Below, piece after piece: positions 11,942-24,567 of a stretch of DNA of 64,000 nt. The position numbers and the translations under genes were made by a program. A model generated the notes under the pieces. It ran no database searches, was not told the origin of the DNA, and was given only the letters and a program-made list of their open reading frames with translations. Source of the stretch: Xiphophorus maculatus (lineage: Eukaryota; Chordata; Actinopteri; Cyprinodontiformes; Poeciliidae); NCBI RefSeq assembly GCF_002775205.1, contig NC_036455.1:2766501-2830500 (forward strand), in the 5' to 3' direction. How positions within the stretch are numbered: the first letter of the stretch is position 1; every line of letters starts with the position of its first letter.

Positions 11942-14900
11942 CTATTTAGTGCTTCCATGATGAATAACATAGTAGTCATGGAAATACATCAGCACCGCAA
12001 TGGGCTGCCCAATGATGAGAGAGAGCCAGACGGCCGCGTTGCCGTAGTTTCCGTTCAGGTAGCGACCCACAAACCAAGCCAGAGGAACCTGCGGGGAGGA
12101 AAAGTGGGAATAAGAGGAAACCAGAGAGACATGACAACAAAGAAACAGAAATAAATGATTCTGAGTGTTTTACCTGAGCCATCATTCCCATAAAGGCCCA
12201 AAGTCTGAACATCTTCAGAGGAACGCTAACCAGGTACTGAGAAGAGAGAATCCAGATTAAACAGGTTTTAAAAAACGATACTCTTTTTTAAAGGCATCAA
12301 CATGGAATAAATTAGTCTACATCTATTTATTATTTTACCAACATGTGGAAATACGATGGGATCCTAATACTAAGAAATGTTGAAATCAGTAATATTCAAT
12401 ATAACAGAAACTTTCCAGCCAGTAATTTTATCTTTTGGAAGTTATTTTAATAATTTTGGTCAGACTTTTTTTTTTGGCTAAAAAAAGCTTTTGATTATCA
12501 AAATTGATGGGGAAAAAAATTATTTACATAAAAATATTGAAGGATAGAAAAATTGTCTCTTACCTCGTGGAAGAAAGCAGAAACTAAGAAGACAGCAGTT
12601 TGAGCCAGAAACTTGTTGGTCCCTCTTTTTAGCATCGGTTTATAGAAATGTCTGTAAAACAGGCACAAACACACAATTTAATTTAGCCAAATAATTAAGC
12701 ACATCGTTAACTAAATACCCAGGAGTTCTGACCTCACCTCAGGCACCATTTGTGAACGGGGATATTCCAGTTAGCCCAGAAATATGTGACGGTCTCAGAG
12801 TTCCTGAAATGGGACAGAAAGGAAAAGTCATGATTTATAAAACCATTAGATGCAAATCAAATACCATAAAAGTTTTCTAAAAATGTTTTTGTGATCGACA
12901 ACTACAACAATATTGTTACCACTAAAATAAAATCTGATGACCTTCTATTACTGTACATCTTATAATTCAGACAGTTGAACATTTCCTAAATTCAACAGAG
13001 TTTATGGATTTTATAACGATTGTAGTAGTTTTCTTCTTTTAGAAATGTAGAGACGTTTTATTTTTCTACTATGCATCAACATCAAGCTAATACTTTGCAA
13101 GCCAGTTACAAATACCAGGTTTTAATAGTTATAAGAGCTAAAAGAAAAACAGAGATCTGGGTTAGCAAAGTAAAAGTCTGATTGGTGCCAATGCATTTGC
13201 ATATTTTATATGTTGGCGAAATCAGACTTTTACTTTGCTAACCCAGATCTCTGTTTTTAACTGACTTGCAAAATATTAACTTGATGTAGATGCACTGTAG
13301 AAAAATAAAACGTCTCTTAATTTCTAAAAGAAGAAAACTACTGTAATCGTTATAAAATCTCTGAATTCTGTTGAATTTAGGAAATGTTCAACTTTCTGAA
13401 TTACAAGATGTACAGTAATAGAAGGTCATCAGATTTTATTTTAGTGGTGCTAACAATATAATTATTGTTGTAGTTGTCGATCACAAAAACATTTTAAAAA
13501 AACTTTTATGGTGTTTGATTCGCATCTAATGGTTTTATAAATCATGACTTTTCCTTTGCACCTTCAGCTCAAACTTGAACATAAACTCAACTCACCACCA
13601 GTCCCTGTAGAACTCCCTGTCTCCAAACTGCAGCAGTTCTGCCACAAAATTCATAGAGGAATGGAAAAACCAGTAAAAGAATATTAGCCATATAAGATGG
13701 TTGGGGACCTGAGAGAGGAGAGCAGGGAGAGGAAGATGTTTGGGTTGGTTACGTTACACTAATCATAATAACAGAAAAAATATCAAGCGGGGATGTTGTC
13801 TTGCATTAAAAGATATTTTAGCTTAAATACTAGATTTTGTTATTTATTCATTAATCTGCAAATTTTAAGGTTCTGCACCGGCACTCACTGCTAATTTGAG
13901 CAATCGCTCCACCATCCGAGAAAAATCCATTTCCTGCAACAAGCAAGGAATAAAAATTAACTCTTAAAATCAGGGATTACACCGTTTACATCCTGCATAC
14001 AAGAGATAAGAACATTTTAAGAACAAAAAACTTTTAAATAATAATAATCATTGTGTCTGTAGATAACCAGCATACATACCCGGAATGGTTTCATAGAATT
14101 TTGAATTGTGGGAACCATCCACTGAAAGAGACACATTTTAATTAGTTTTGTTTAATTTCAGTCGGTAAATAAATAAGTATGATAGAAAAAAATCAGAACT
14201 GCCTCTTTGTAAGGTAATAAGTGGTTTATTCAGATTGAAAGTAAAACTCGGGTTCAAACTCGGGTCTTGACTCTAAATTTATGACAATTTGAATCTGAAC
14301 AGAACAGGTCAACCAAAAAAGCAAACAAAAATAAAGGTTTTCAATAAAAAATGTACAATTGAGGGTTATGGTATCATATTAAACGTGTAAATTTGTATTA
14401 TTCTTGTGCTGTGACTCTAATGTCAAACTCAATCATACCTGCTGTATCAATCCCACCAACAACTGCATAAGAAAAAGCTGGAAAAGATGAGAAGTCATGA
14501 GCGAAACGACTGCTTCACACAGCTACACCTGCTGTGATTTATAATGTTACAACCTCATTCTCACCATTTCAAAAAGCCTTCTCATCAGGAACCGTTTACG
14601 TATCCGTGGAGATCGAGGGAAGTTGAGCTGGTAGCATAGAGTTGGGGCACAAACAAAGTAGTACATGTCTGAAGACAAATAAACAAGTCAGGTCAACCGG
14701 TTATCCAACACTAAAGAAACAAAAGAAGAAGTCCACTTGATTTCTACTTAAACTCTGAGGATTGTCGTGTTCTGGATGACTAAAAATCAGAAAGATGTCA
14801 AATATTAACCAGATTAAATATTTTCTAATGCAATGTAGTAAACCGATTTATAACATTACTATCTGCATCTGATTTTGGAGTCAATGTAAAAATCCTCATC

Positions 14901-17900
14901 AATGTTAAATTGGAACAATTTAATAAAACTGTTCATCATCTTTGGGCAACAATTTTCAAATACATGCCAAATGTTTCATGTATACGTTTCTGGCTTGGAT
15001 GGATTAAAAAGTACCTCTGTGTGTGAGGTTTCCTGGGTAGGAGACCAGAGAATGAACTGCTGAGCCGTTCGACTGCTGAACATTTGGACCTGAAACACAG
15101 AAGGAGAGAAAACAGACGTAAACATCTGAATTCAGGGATTATCACTCTCATTGGTCTAAAGTAAATTTGTAGAGTCCAAACGACCAAAGGTTATGGAGTG
15201 GTAATATTTTGCTTCTTTTATTTATTTCATACTCTCTTTTCTCCACCATCATTTAGTAGGAAAGCTCTTTAACGAAATTAAACTCTGATAAATAAACAAA
15301 CACGTCTCTGTACAGAAACATTAGCTTAATTCTCCAGTCAGGATTGTTTATTTAGTCCTCAGTGAATGCCGATACACTTACATGAATATGATCGGGTTAA
15401 GCTTTTGGCTTTGGCTTGTCTGATCTCTCTGCACCACCTGTTGGCGTCCTGATAAGAGTAAAGCTTGAGAAACAGCACAGTGTAGATTCCTAGAGAAAAA
15501 ACACCACCCACTGACAGACAAGCACAAAACCATTAATAAGAGGGGGAAAAATTAAAGCAGGTAACACAAAAAAAGACCCATTTGGCCATATTGATGGTCA
15601 AAATGAAAAATAAGATAACTTCTATGATTTTAAAATAAAATGACACACATGCTAAACATTAGTACCAAAGATTAAAGGTTGGAGTCGGTTTCTTATCATA
15701 TATTTAAACACACCTGGGGTCATGGAGGTCACAGAGAGGACCGTGGCCGAGGAGAAGGTCAACATGAAGGTGAGGTTGAAAATGTGAAGGATCCTTCCAG
15801 TAGTTTCAGAGATCGTACCCTGGAAAATATTACAGAGAATATGCGTCATTTTTTACGTTTATCATAATAATAATTAAAGCGTCATCAACTGTGAAAATGA
15901 AGTTACACACGATGCAATCTAGGTCAGAGCAGTAATAAATATGAGCACCGCTGGGCTAATAAAGCGCATCATCAAAGGCTATAAAAGAATAACTCAATCA
16001 AACCAAACAATAAACGTCTGGAAACAATAAACGGGTTTAAGGAGTTAAATGAAAATGTGTGTTAAATGAAAAAAGTCTATGTAGATTATTATATGGACCT
16101 ACCACTGCCAGACGCCTCTCTACGTACAAGGCTGTCAAGATGAACAGGTTGGACACTAAAACAAACAAGAGGAACAGTTTCATGAGTTACAACAATACAT
16201 AAATACCAAGACTTATTAAAACACACTGATTATAGCATGGAATGTAAAAGTAAAGCTTTTCTTTCAGCTATGTTTACAATAATCAATATCTCACAAAAAC
16301 AACTAGCAGTGAGAAACATCCACAGATCTCAGTCAGAGGGAAAAAGCTGAAATCTAAGCTGGTTTTACAGGGGAGCAAAACTTTAGGAACAGCCAGTTAC
16401 TTTATGATTCACTCAGTTATGGCAGACGGCTGCTCACACTGAGCACTGGTCCCTCCTGTTGAAACAGATGTTTCTCTCCACTGTTGTCACATCGTCGCTT
16501 AGCAGGAGGGATTGCTGCAAAATCAACACCTTTATGCAACCAGCTGGGATCTTCTTACATAGATACACTTAGCGATTGGCAGTATAAACAGAATCAAATT
16601 GATCTGAATGAAACTGAAGTTGAAGATCTCTAAATGACTGGATTGATTGGATTAGATGTTTCAGGATATAAAATTTACAAATTTGTTTTGTAAAGTGCCT
16701 GCAAATGTCATTTGTTGTCATTTACTACTATAAATAACACATTTTATGCTTCAGGTCTTACTAAATTAATTGAATTTTTGTGCATTAAATAAGATTTGAT
16801 CCGTATTGTCATAAAAAAAATATTTCACCAGCACCTATTACATCAGAAGAAGATATACTGATTAGTATTCTGTATTTTTTTATTGTTATTCTCTGATAAC
16901 TGTAAAAGAAAAAGTTAAAAACAAATAAAAAAAATACAATGTTACTTTCAGATAATGTTTAAAAGCAGGGATTATTTGGACAACCTAAAGGCCTCACTTC
17001 CAAAAACTTTGATTAATTTTAAACGTGTGCTTAAGGAGATAAATAGTATCAGAACAGCAGCAAAAACAAAAAAAATCACTAATTTCCTTCTAATGAAAAA
17101 TAAAACCTGAATCTATTTTCTACTGTCATATGTAAAAATAAAATGTGAATGCAATGACTTGTCCCTTACGCTTCAACTTTCTGAAAAGAAAGAAAATCTG
17201 GCATTATTTGCATTTCATTTGTGTCTCAGATCATGTGCTCCAAAGATACATTGTGATACCAGATGTGAGCTGAAACACTTACAAATGTAACTGTGACAAA
17301 AAAAACTTCTTTGCATCAGCTGTAAATACCAAAATGTAGTAGTTTTTGTGTCCATTATATCAATAAAATAGAGGCTTCATACCAATAATTAGGCAGGCTG
17401 CTGGCCAGCTGTAGGGGTCCTTTAAGAAAAGAGACACGACTTGGATTGGATCTACTAGGATACCGTACCTGGAGGAAGAAAACGAGATCGTTTTACAGCC
17501 ATGTGGTTAAATCAAGTGAAAGTGACAAAAGCTAAAGATTGGTGGATTAGACCGAGGTGTGGCTGTGTGAAGATGTTCTAGTCATGTGCAGCTTTTAGTG
17601 CCTCTGTTGTGAACGTTCAATGCCTTTCAAATTCACAGCAGACCTGCACAATATTTCAATTTGTAATTATCATCTTAACTCCAATCTTTGAAATTTCTCA
17701 ATTCCAAAAAACTGTGTGAATGCAACATTTGGTAGGCGATAATATTTCAGGTGACATGCATTTAAACTTAGTCTGTCATTAGTAGAAGGGTTTCCCCCAG
17801 TGTGTTATAAGCCTGGCGGGCCACCAGGCTTAGCATTGCTTAGGTTTTTTTTTTTTTTTTTTTAAATGTTTGCATATTTTCAGACTTATAGTTGGTGTTC

Positions 17901-20900
17901 ATCTTCCAATCTTTCAATAACGCATAATTATCAAGTTATATATTCAAATTTCCTGTCAATTTTAACCTTTTTTAACTCAAAAACACGACGGGCTGCTGGA
18001 TGAATGGCTGCCCTAGCACCCAGCCACTGGTGCAAGTTTTCTGGGGGAAACTCTGAGTATAATAGCAGAATTGGGTGAAGACAAATACTACTCTGGTTGT
18101 GGATGTGAGCAATTATAAGGAATTAAACTTTAATATCACGTTATGTTGCCTTTCCCATTTTGAAAAGGGACCAAGAGTTGTTAGTCTCTGTATTACTGTA
18201 AGTTTATATTTCAGGGAAACAGGAAGTCATGGATTATTAATTAAAATGGTACAGTGATTCAGAGTATCTTGAAATTTCTGTAAGTTGAATTTATTTTATT
18301 ACAATTGTTGGAGTGACATTTACTGGACCCTGGAGGTAAATGGAAGTAGAAACATGTTTGCATACATATAGCTATATATTTCTATATATACACACATGTG
18401 TCTTCTGTGTTTGTGCACACTCACTTGATGATGTTCTCCAAGAAGAGTCGTGCATTACTGAGCACCTACAAGGAAAAATAGAAAAGCAAAAGATAAGAAG
18501 TAATTAGCGTAAAAGAAAAGGAATAATTTCTCCTGGCGATTCATCGAGTCTGAACTTTGCAAAGACGATTTAAAAAATGCTCAGCTTTAAATCTCCTTAT
18601 TGTTGTTTTCGAATCTAGTAACGCTGGTCAGATCAGCCTGCAGATTGACCCGTTTTTCTTTCACTGTATACAGAGTCAGGTATTGTTCTAAACAAGAACA
18701 GAAAAGTAGCTCAACAAGACCAAACATAAAACACACAAAGAGGAAGAGTGACATCTGTCAAAATCAATCACACTTGTTTCACACCTAAACGTGGCAACAA
18801 ATCCTGCTGCCTTCCCACCTGCAGCCATGTCTTACCCTGCAGCTGCTCCCTATGTTAACTAAAATCACTTTATGGTATCGTTATGCATTTAAGTTCAAGG
18901 TTCAGCTTCACCTTCTATGATATAAAACTGTTTGCAGAAAAAGTACACAGTGGGTAAGATGCATGCACACCATTTTTAAATCAGTCACGGTTTCTATGAG
19001 AGACAGTTTCTGGATAAATGCATGATCAGAGGCATGATATAGTCATGTTAAAGAGAATATTCTATGGTTTGAAATCAGTAATGTTCTTTGTCCGCACTGC
19101 TAACCTTTACCTTAGTAAGCTTCGAGATGAACAAGAGGTTCATCATGAATGAAGGGACTATTGGGCTTTGTGAAGCAAAATGATTGCAAAATGGGTTCTC
19201 GCAACAGTTCAGCTGTACCAAAAGCACAGAGAGGTTAGAAAGTGAGGGGAGGTCGACTGATATAAGTGGTCGGCAGGAATACAGACACTTGTACAAGTGG
19301 TATACGAGTGAAATCAAAGGGAAGCTTTTTTATTAATTAGTTGTTAGCTAAAATCCTCAGAATGAACAAATAGAAATACTTGAAGCATATTACTTTGAGT
19401 TGCACTTTTTAAATAATACTTTAGTGAGACAGACTTGTTTAGTGTAGTGGTGAGTATCCCCGCCTGTCACGCGGGAGACCGGGGTTCGATTCCCCGACTG
19501 GGAGTGAAGTTTGTTTCAGGTCCCTCTTGAAAATGAGATCTAGAACTCAACGGGGTTTACCTGATTAAATAAAGAATTATTATAAGAAGCCGATACCACA
19601 GTACACAAATGTGAAAAAAATAAGTATATGTAATTTATTTTAATGAAAAGTGCAAAACAGATCAATTGCACAGGTTTATAATTTGATGAAATTAGTTGTT
19701 ATGCACAATTTTTGCAATACTTGTGACAAACTTTTTTCTGCACTAGAAATCCAACACATTTTGATGAGAGAAAGTATATTTCAGTGCCTTTAGATGATGA
19801 GACAAAGCAGGTAGGAGTTTTAGTGGCAGGTAGGATAAAAATAGAAGGAGATACTAGAGTTAGATGAACTTTATCCTACTGACATACAAATATGATTTGG
19901 AGAAACAATTCAGCTTCTAAAGGCTGAATTATCAAAGATTTAGTCTGATTAGGAGAAAAAAGAGAAGTTTTACTTTGGTCTGACCTGGTTTTCCTGTTGA
20001 TCTCTTCTTTCATTTTATCAGGGCTTAGTCCCAATTCATAAATAAAAACCTATGCGTTCTCACAATGATTCTCCGTTATTCCCCAGCCATCACAGAGAAA
20101 TACAACAGAACGACAAGCATGGTATTCTCCAATGTTTATACTCAAGGACGGCAAGGATAAACATGCACAACATCAAAACTTTCCTCTGTGGAAACTTGCA
20201 CCTCTGCAGACGACTTACTACCATTGGCTATATTGGAATATAGCCAATGGTAGTAAAAAGCAAATTAGCCAACAAATAACATACACTCAGTCACAAGACA
20301 TACAAGTTAAACCCTCTGTAGTTTGACTTTTATGTCTCTGTACAAAGACTCTCTGAAATGAGTAAGGTAAGCCAGGTGGTGACAGCAAACAGCATAAAAC
20401 ATGGTTGTCACAGAGATATAAACATTCAAAATATTATTTTAGTCACAGTGTGCAAATTAGGATTGGTATTTAGACAAACTTTGGAAACAACTGGCTAGAA
20501 GCAGCTTGTGGTCCTCTCTGGGCGATACTAGTAACCCAAAGATTTAGGAGCATCAATCTGCTTAAAAAACCCCAAAAACTACAAGTTGGATAATAATTAT
20601 TTACTCTTGCCCTGTGCATGGCTGGGGTTTTCAGTATGTAGTTGTATAAATATGACATAGTTATGGATTTATAAAATAATCCATAATAATCACCTTATTA
20701 TTACATAAGATGAACTTATGTAATAACATAATGAACTGTAATAGCAGCAGTACCCACTGCTCAATACATTGTCTGTTGAGGAAATGTGAAATTCTGACAT
20801 CTGAACAACACTGGCACTCGCCAATTTGTCTGGAATGGCATCAAACGCAAGTGCAATATTTGAAGTGATGAAATACTCAACTTTGACATTAATAAAGCAA

Positions 20901-22627
20901 TCAAACATGCCACTGAAATGACATCAACTCCTTATAATTCATCTTCATGCTGTCTGGCATGTAGTGCAAATTGGTCAGAGCGGTACATTTTCTCATAGTC
21001 ACTGTTTTTCACTAAACACAACTTGCATTTTTCATTGGACACACTGTTTCGTTTTAATATCGGTGTTTATAAACCCGCTTGAAACAGCATCTGTAATTGC
21101 CACATGTGGTGCAAGGACACATCGCTAACAAAGAAACATCTTTGAATGCCCACTCAGTTTTACTCACCAGCATAACAACACACCAGTTTAGGATTCCTCT
21201 GTAGTTGCTGTAGCCGCTGGCTGAGCTCAGGAGAGATTCCTGCAGGACATGGCAGCTGCAAAACAAAATGGAAATAAAGTATTTTGAGTAAATAATTCGT
21301 TTAATGATTAAATAACCAGTGATTACATTATCCGTCAAAGCTTCTTGTTACTCATCAACAATAAATAAATAGAAAAGGTAACATTATGATTAATAGAAAG
21401 ACACCAGAATTTGACTGCGTTCACACTGCAGCCTGAAGTGATCCAATTCCAAATTGATTTAACATAATGAGACCTGTATCTGATATTTTTGTGTCTGAAC
21501 AACACAGGTCGGATTTTTTTTTTTTTTTTATTGCGACCCAGGTCACTTGGACATCCGATAGGTGTCCGAATCAAATGTGACCTAATGTCCAGGTTGCATT
21601 AATCCGACCTGATCGTCACTGATACTCAACAAACATCACTGTTCTGCGTCCTGATACGCGCAAGCAGGAAGAAAAACAACAACCATGGCGGAGTGTAATG
21701 AAGACTAAGTTGTTAATATACTGGCTCCAGTCGGACAACAACTTCAAAATCGTAAGCTATGCTCCACCGTTGGCATCAATGTTTACTTCAGCAAACACTG
21801 ATCACAACTTTTATGGCGGTTGGCAAAACACTGAGCACGCTCTCTATGTGTGACGCTATTGCGCCCTCTACTGCGCATGCGGGACACTTTCAGGCCGTTT
21901 GCTGTTCACACTGGAGATCACATACAAGTCGCTTATATTTGGAAGTGTGAACGGCCACGGTAAAAATAAATAGATAAATAATAATAATAATAATTTTGTC
22001 AAAAAGAAATTCCGATATTTTTTCCCAAAGGAAAAAAAAAAAATCAGAATTGGGTCACTTCAGGCTGCAGTGTGAATGTAGCCTTTGTGACTCAACATAA
22101 TTAACATTGAAATCATTGTGTTGTATCCAACATATTCTTCTATACATTTTCTGCATTTTTTCAAATACTCTTGTATTCCAGCGTTTTATTTTATGCAATA
22201 TTTACTCAGATAGACCATATATTTGTTTTGAACTTCTTCAAAAACACAGATTCTGCTCTACTGTCCTCTTAGTAACTCATTCATGTTGTACCCGCCTGAT
22301 TAGGCAATAATTTTCCCTGAATGAGTAACATCCCGAAATCCAATATCTGTTCCAACCACTGCAACAGGCAGTAAAGGAGTTGTGAAAATGTAGGTCAAAG
22401 GGTGCGATCATGAAAAGAATTGAGTAAATTTAGGCTTTTCATCATCAATCAGATTTTGTTCCCCACAGTTATACATGAGAAAGAGTGAAGAAAGAAGGAC
22501 TAGACATCTGAAAGGAAAGGAGTCAGTAACAAAACTCGCTGTGCCTTTTTTCCCCACACCTTCTCAGTTCAACCTTTCACACACTGAAAAGGTTGAAAGC
22601 AAGATTAAAACACATGACACAGGATGA

Positions 22628-22660
<33 letters not shown>

Positions 22661-24567
22661 TAAAACCACACTACTAGTAAGACAATGACCTAATTTCAAG
22701 GTTTCCTGTGTTACTAGAACGCTTATGTTCACATCGTTTAGTATGAGACCAGATTATTACTCGGGCTCAATTTTTTACACTTAATTATTAAACTGCAGCA
22801 TAAAAAATTACTTTTTTAAAAAGAGATTGGCAAAAAAAAAAAAAAGAAAAAAGAAAACGCATAGTTGTTATTTAGCCATGTTGTGGTCATTTCTTGTCCT
22901 GTCTCACTTGTCCAAACATGTCTTAAAATCAATTTTAGAGTTTTAGATACATCTCTAATAAGATAAGTGACAAACATGCAAACAATAAATCAATATTAGT
23001 GCTTTGGTGTATTTTCATAATTTATGTTGGATTAAAAACTACTAAAGCACATATTTTATCTGTCGTGTGTTGTACCCAGAAAAAGACATTTAATTTAGTG
23101 AATATTAGAATTGGTAGCTATGACCTCAGTGAAAATGACACATGGTTTTTAATTATTTTTGCAACTAAGCATCTCAAAAGTGTTTGGCCACATTTACTCG
23201 AATACGAGTGGCAAAAGGAAAGACATTTTTAATGAAGAAAACCCATAAATAAACAATGCGATACAGCAAACATCTTGAAGAAGCTGCTTTGTGCCGAGGG
23301 ATGGCAACTCTACAGATTACTTTAAACATACCACTTCAAATGTTAAGCATGGTGGTGGAAGCATCACACTGTGGGGATGCTTTTCATTAACATGGAGAGA
23401 GCAGAGTCAAGCTAAACACGAGCAACCCTGGGGCAGGTGATCACATTCCAGCTAGGGGTGGAGATGTTAAAGCTCACAAAGAGAAATGGGGGCATTTCAA
23501 CAGGGATTTCATCACAATATCAAGAAAATATGCCATTTTCTTGATATGCCTGAGCCCAGGAGGACAACAATCCTAGTCCTAAGCCAAAAGAGTGGCTTAG
23601 ATCAAATTATATTTGCATGTTAGAATGACCCAATCAATGTCTTGGCCTAAGTCCAGCTGAGAAGTGGTGGTGAGACCAAATTAATTGTACTTCCAAGATG
23701 CTCATCATTCAACCTGATTCAGCTGTCTTGTGAAGAAAAGTGGGCAAAAATGTCAGTTCCTAGACGTGAGAAGCAGGTACAAACATAACCCGTAACACTT
23801 GGAGCTGTAATGGCTGCAATTACAGAAAATGACACAGATGAAAAAAGGATGACAACGTCAAGATTTTCATTTATAAAAACAACATATTCTGATATGTGGC
23901 AAAAACGTACGCAATGTTGTCAAATGCAAGAAATAAAGAGAAGAGAGGAGCTGGGAAGGTTAAATATCAGTCTACAGACTTCTAGAATGAGTGGGAACAT
24001 TAGTCTGATGGGTCTGTAACTGGGTCTGTGTTGGAAACTATTGGCCGCATTTATTTATTACAAAAGAAACAATCATTAATTGGGCGGCTGCAAACACCCA
24101 GAGATGTATCCCAAATTAGCTTAATACTACAAATCCCCAAGGAGGCAGAGGTGCATACTTACACCTAATATGATGTACAGCACGTTTACAGATTGAATTA
24201 AAACGGATCTAAACATTATTGTTTTACTTCGTCGCCTACCGTAGGACCGTGAAGTGTTTTTGTAAAAGACCCAGGATTACCTGAGTCGGCCGCTGATGTC
24301 TTCCACCGCGCTGCTTTGCTTCCTCGGACTGCTACGGGACTGCTGCTGCCTTTTCCCCGACTCTTCTCTGCCCACATTCCCATTGTGACTGGCGTGCTGC
24401 TTGGAAACCTCCGGCGCCGCTGCTTTAACTCCAGCGGGATCCTGCGGAGGTTTCCCCCCGGCATCATGCCCCTTGGTGCCGTTGGCTTGTTTCACGCTGC
24501 CAGCTCCTCCACCGCCGGAGATGGTAGTCCTCCTCCTGCGTGCTGCGGGCCCCTTCGTGTCGCTCAT
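11942..24567 (-). CDS. dgat1: Diacylglycerol O-acyltransferase 1
   Basis: ER multi-pass membrane enzyme of the MBOAT family; it transfers acyl-CoA to diacylglycerol to form triacylglycerol. Seventeen coding exons in transcript order: 24567-24281, 21255-21168, 18465-18425, 17468-17383, 16155-16103, 15819-15714, 15489-15382, 15089-15015, 14668-14565, 14477-14439, 14121-14080, 13933-13889, 13708-13596, 12803-12738, 12651-12564, 12236-12174 and 12088-11942. All junctions are GT-AG and the frame stays open, giving 516 aa (human 488). Diagnostic segments: SNYRGILNW (112-120), a region collinear with human [25 protein letters not shown] (391-397), the catalytic His446 in AFFHEYLVSVPL, MFRLWAF and the C-terminal HDYYVI before HHGSTK. 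The first exon encodes 95 residues rich in Ser, Gly, Lys and Arg, probably cytosolic and disordered and longer than human. The gene is convergent with cfap20 and divergent from tbc1d20. dgat1a and dgat1b paralogues exist in fish; I cannot say which this is. Confidence 0.97.
12818..13557. repeat. Giant inverted repeat filling dgat1 intron 13
   Basis: Arms of roughly 350 bp run from AAAGGAAAAGTCATGAT at 12818 to its complement ending at 13557. By eye they are over 90% identical. The left arm has an extra block of about 36 bases near 13106-13145, and the loop is only about 15-20 bases around 13190. The intron spans 12804-13595, so the repeat starts 14 bases from one splice site and ends 38 bases from the other. 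It resembles a fold-back MITE or an inverted duplication. No open reading frame is apparent within it. Confidence 0.9.
17785..18055. mobile_element. hAT-like MITE in dgat1 intron 3 (copy 1)
   Basis: The left end GGGTTTCCCCCAG and right end CTGGGGGAAACTCTG are inverted repeats. Subterminal sequence mentions AGCCTGGCGGGCCACCAGGC. The interior is AT-rich and non-coding. A second copy in opposite orientation lies at 29870-30154 in tbc1d20. I could not confirm an 8-bp target duplication. Confidence 0.7.
19433..19504 (+). pseudogene. tRNA-Asp(GTC)-like sequence, decayed acceptor stem
   Basis: The 72 bases match nuclear tRNA-Asp from the D arm onward: box A TAGTGTAGTGG, anticodon loop CTGTCAC with GTC, T arm with a perfect box B GGTTCGATTCC. 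The 5' acceptor strand ACTTGTT does not pair properly with the 3' strand ACTGGGA, and no T-run terminator follows directly. It lies antisense in dgat1 intron 2 and is followed by a LINE-type tail, so it is better read as the head of a SINE or a retropseudogene than as a working tRNA gene. Confidence 0.7.
19433..19585 (+). mobile_element. Putative tRNA-Asp-headed SINE with LINE-type tail
   Basis: The tRNA-like head (19433-19504) is followed by TCCCTCTTGAAAATGAGATC and a GGGTTTACCTGATTAAATAAAG end at about 19585. The latter resembles the 3' end of the fish LINE family also seen at 2790-3110. A tRNA head plus a LINE 3' end is the standard SINE design. There is one copy in this window, so family status is inferred. 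Confidence 0.5.
20215..20256. repeat. 42-bp perfect palindrome in dgat1 intron 2
   Basis: TTACTACCATTGGCTATATT (20215-20234) and its exact reverse complement (20237-20256) are separated by two bases. No flanking transposon ends were recognised. Confidence 0.85.
21413..22083. mobile_element. Non-autonomous DNA transposon in dgat1 intron 1
   Basis: The left end starts GACTGCGTTCACACTGCAGC and the right end closes with GCTGCAGTGTGAATGTAGCC. The inverted repeats extend about 38 bases and include CTGAAGTGAYCCAATTC. TTT flanks both sides. Fish genomes carry many such GGCTGCGTTCACACTGCAG elements; hAT or Harbinger origin is unresolved. The interior encodes no recognisable transposase. Confidence 0.7.
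22626..22662. repeat. (TC)n(AC)n compound microsatellite
   Basis: A run of CT dinucleotides passes directly into a run of CA dinucleotides within dgat1 intron 1. Confidence 0.9.
23321..23830 (+). mobile_element. Degenerate Tc1-like transposase fragment (3' half) in dgat1 intron 1
   Basis: AAGCATGGTGGTGGAAGCAT followed by CTGTGGGGATGCTTTT is the Tc1-like KHGGGSxxLWGCF block. Further on, CCCAGGAGGACAACAATCCT, an AGTGGCTTAGATCAAA block and GTCCAGCTGAGAAG match later transposase positions. Many stops and gaps are present, so it is inactive. A 12-bp-arm palindrome sits inside at 23517-23547. Confidence 0.75.

Noticed and set aside
19433..19504. Functional tRNA-Asp gene
   Set aside because: The acceptor stem does not pair and no immediate T-run terminator is present; better explained as a SINE head or pseudogene.
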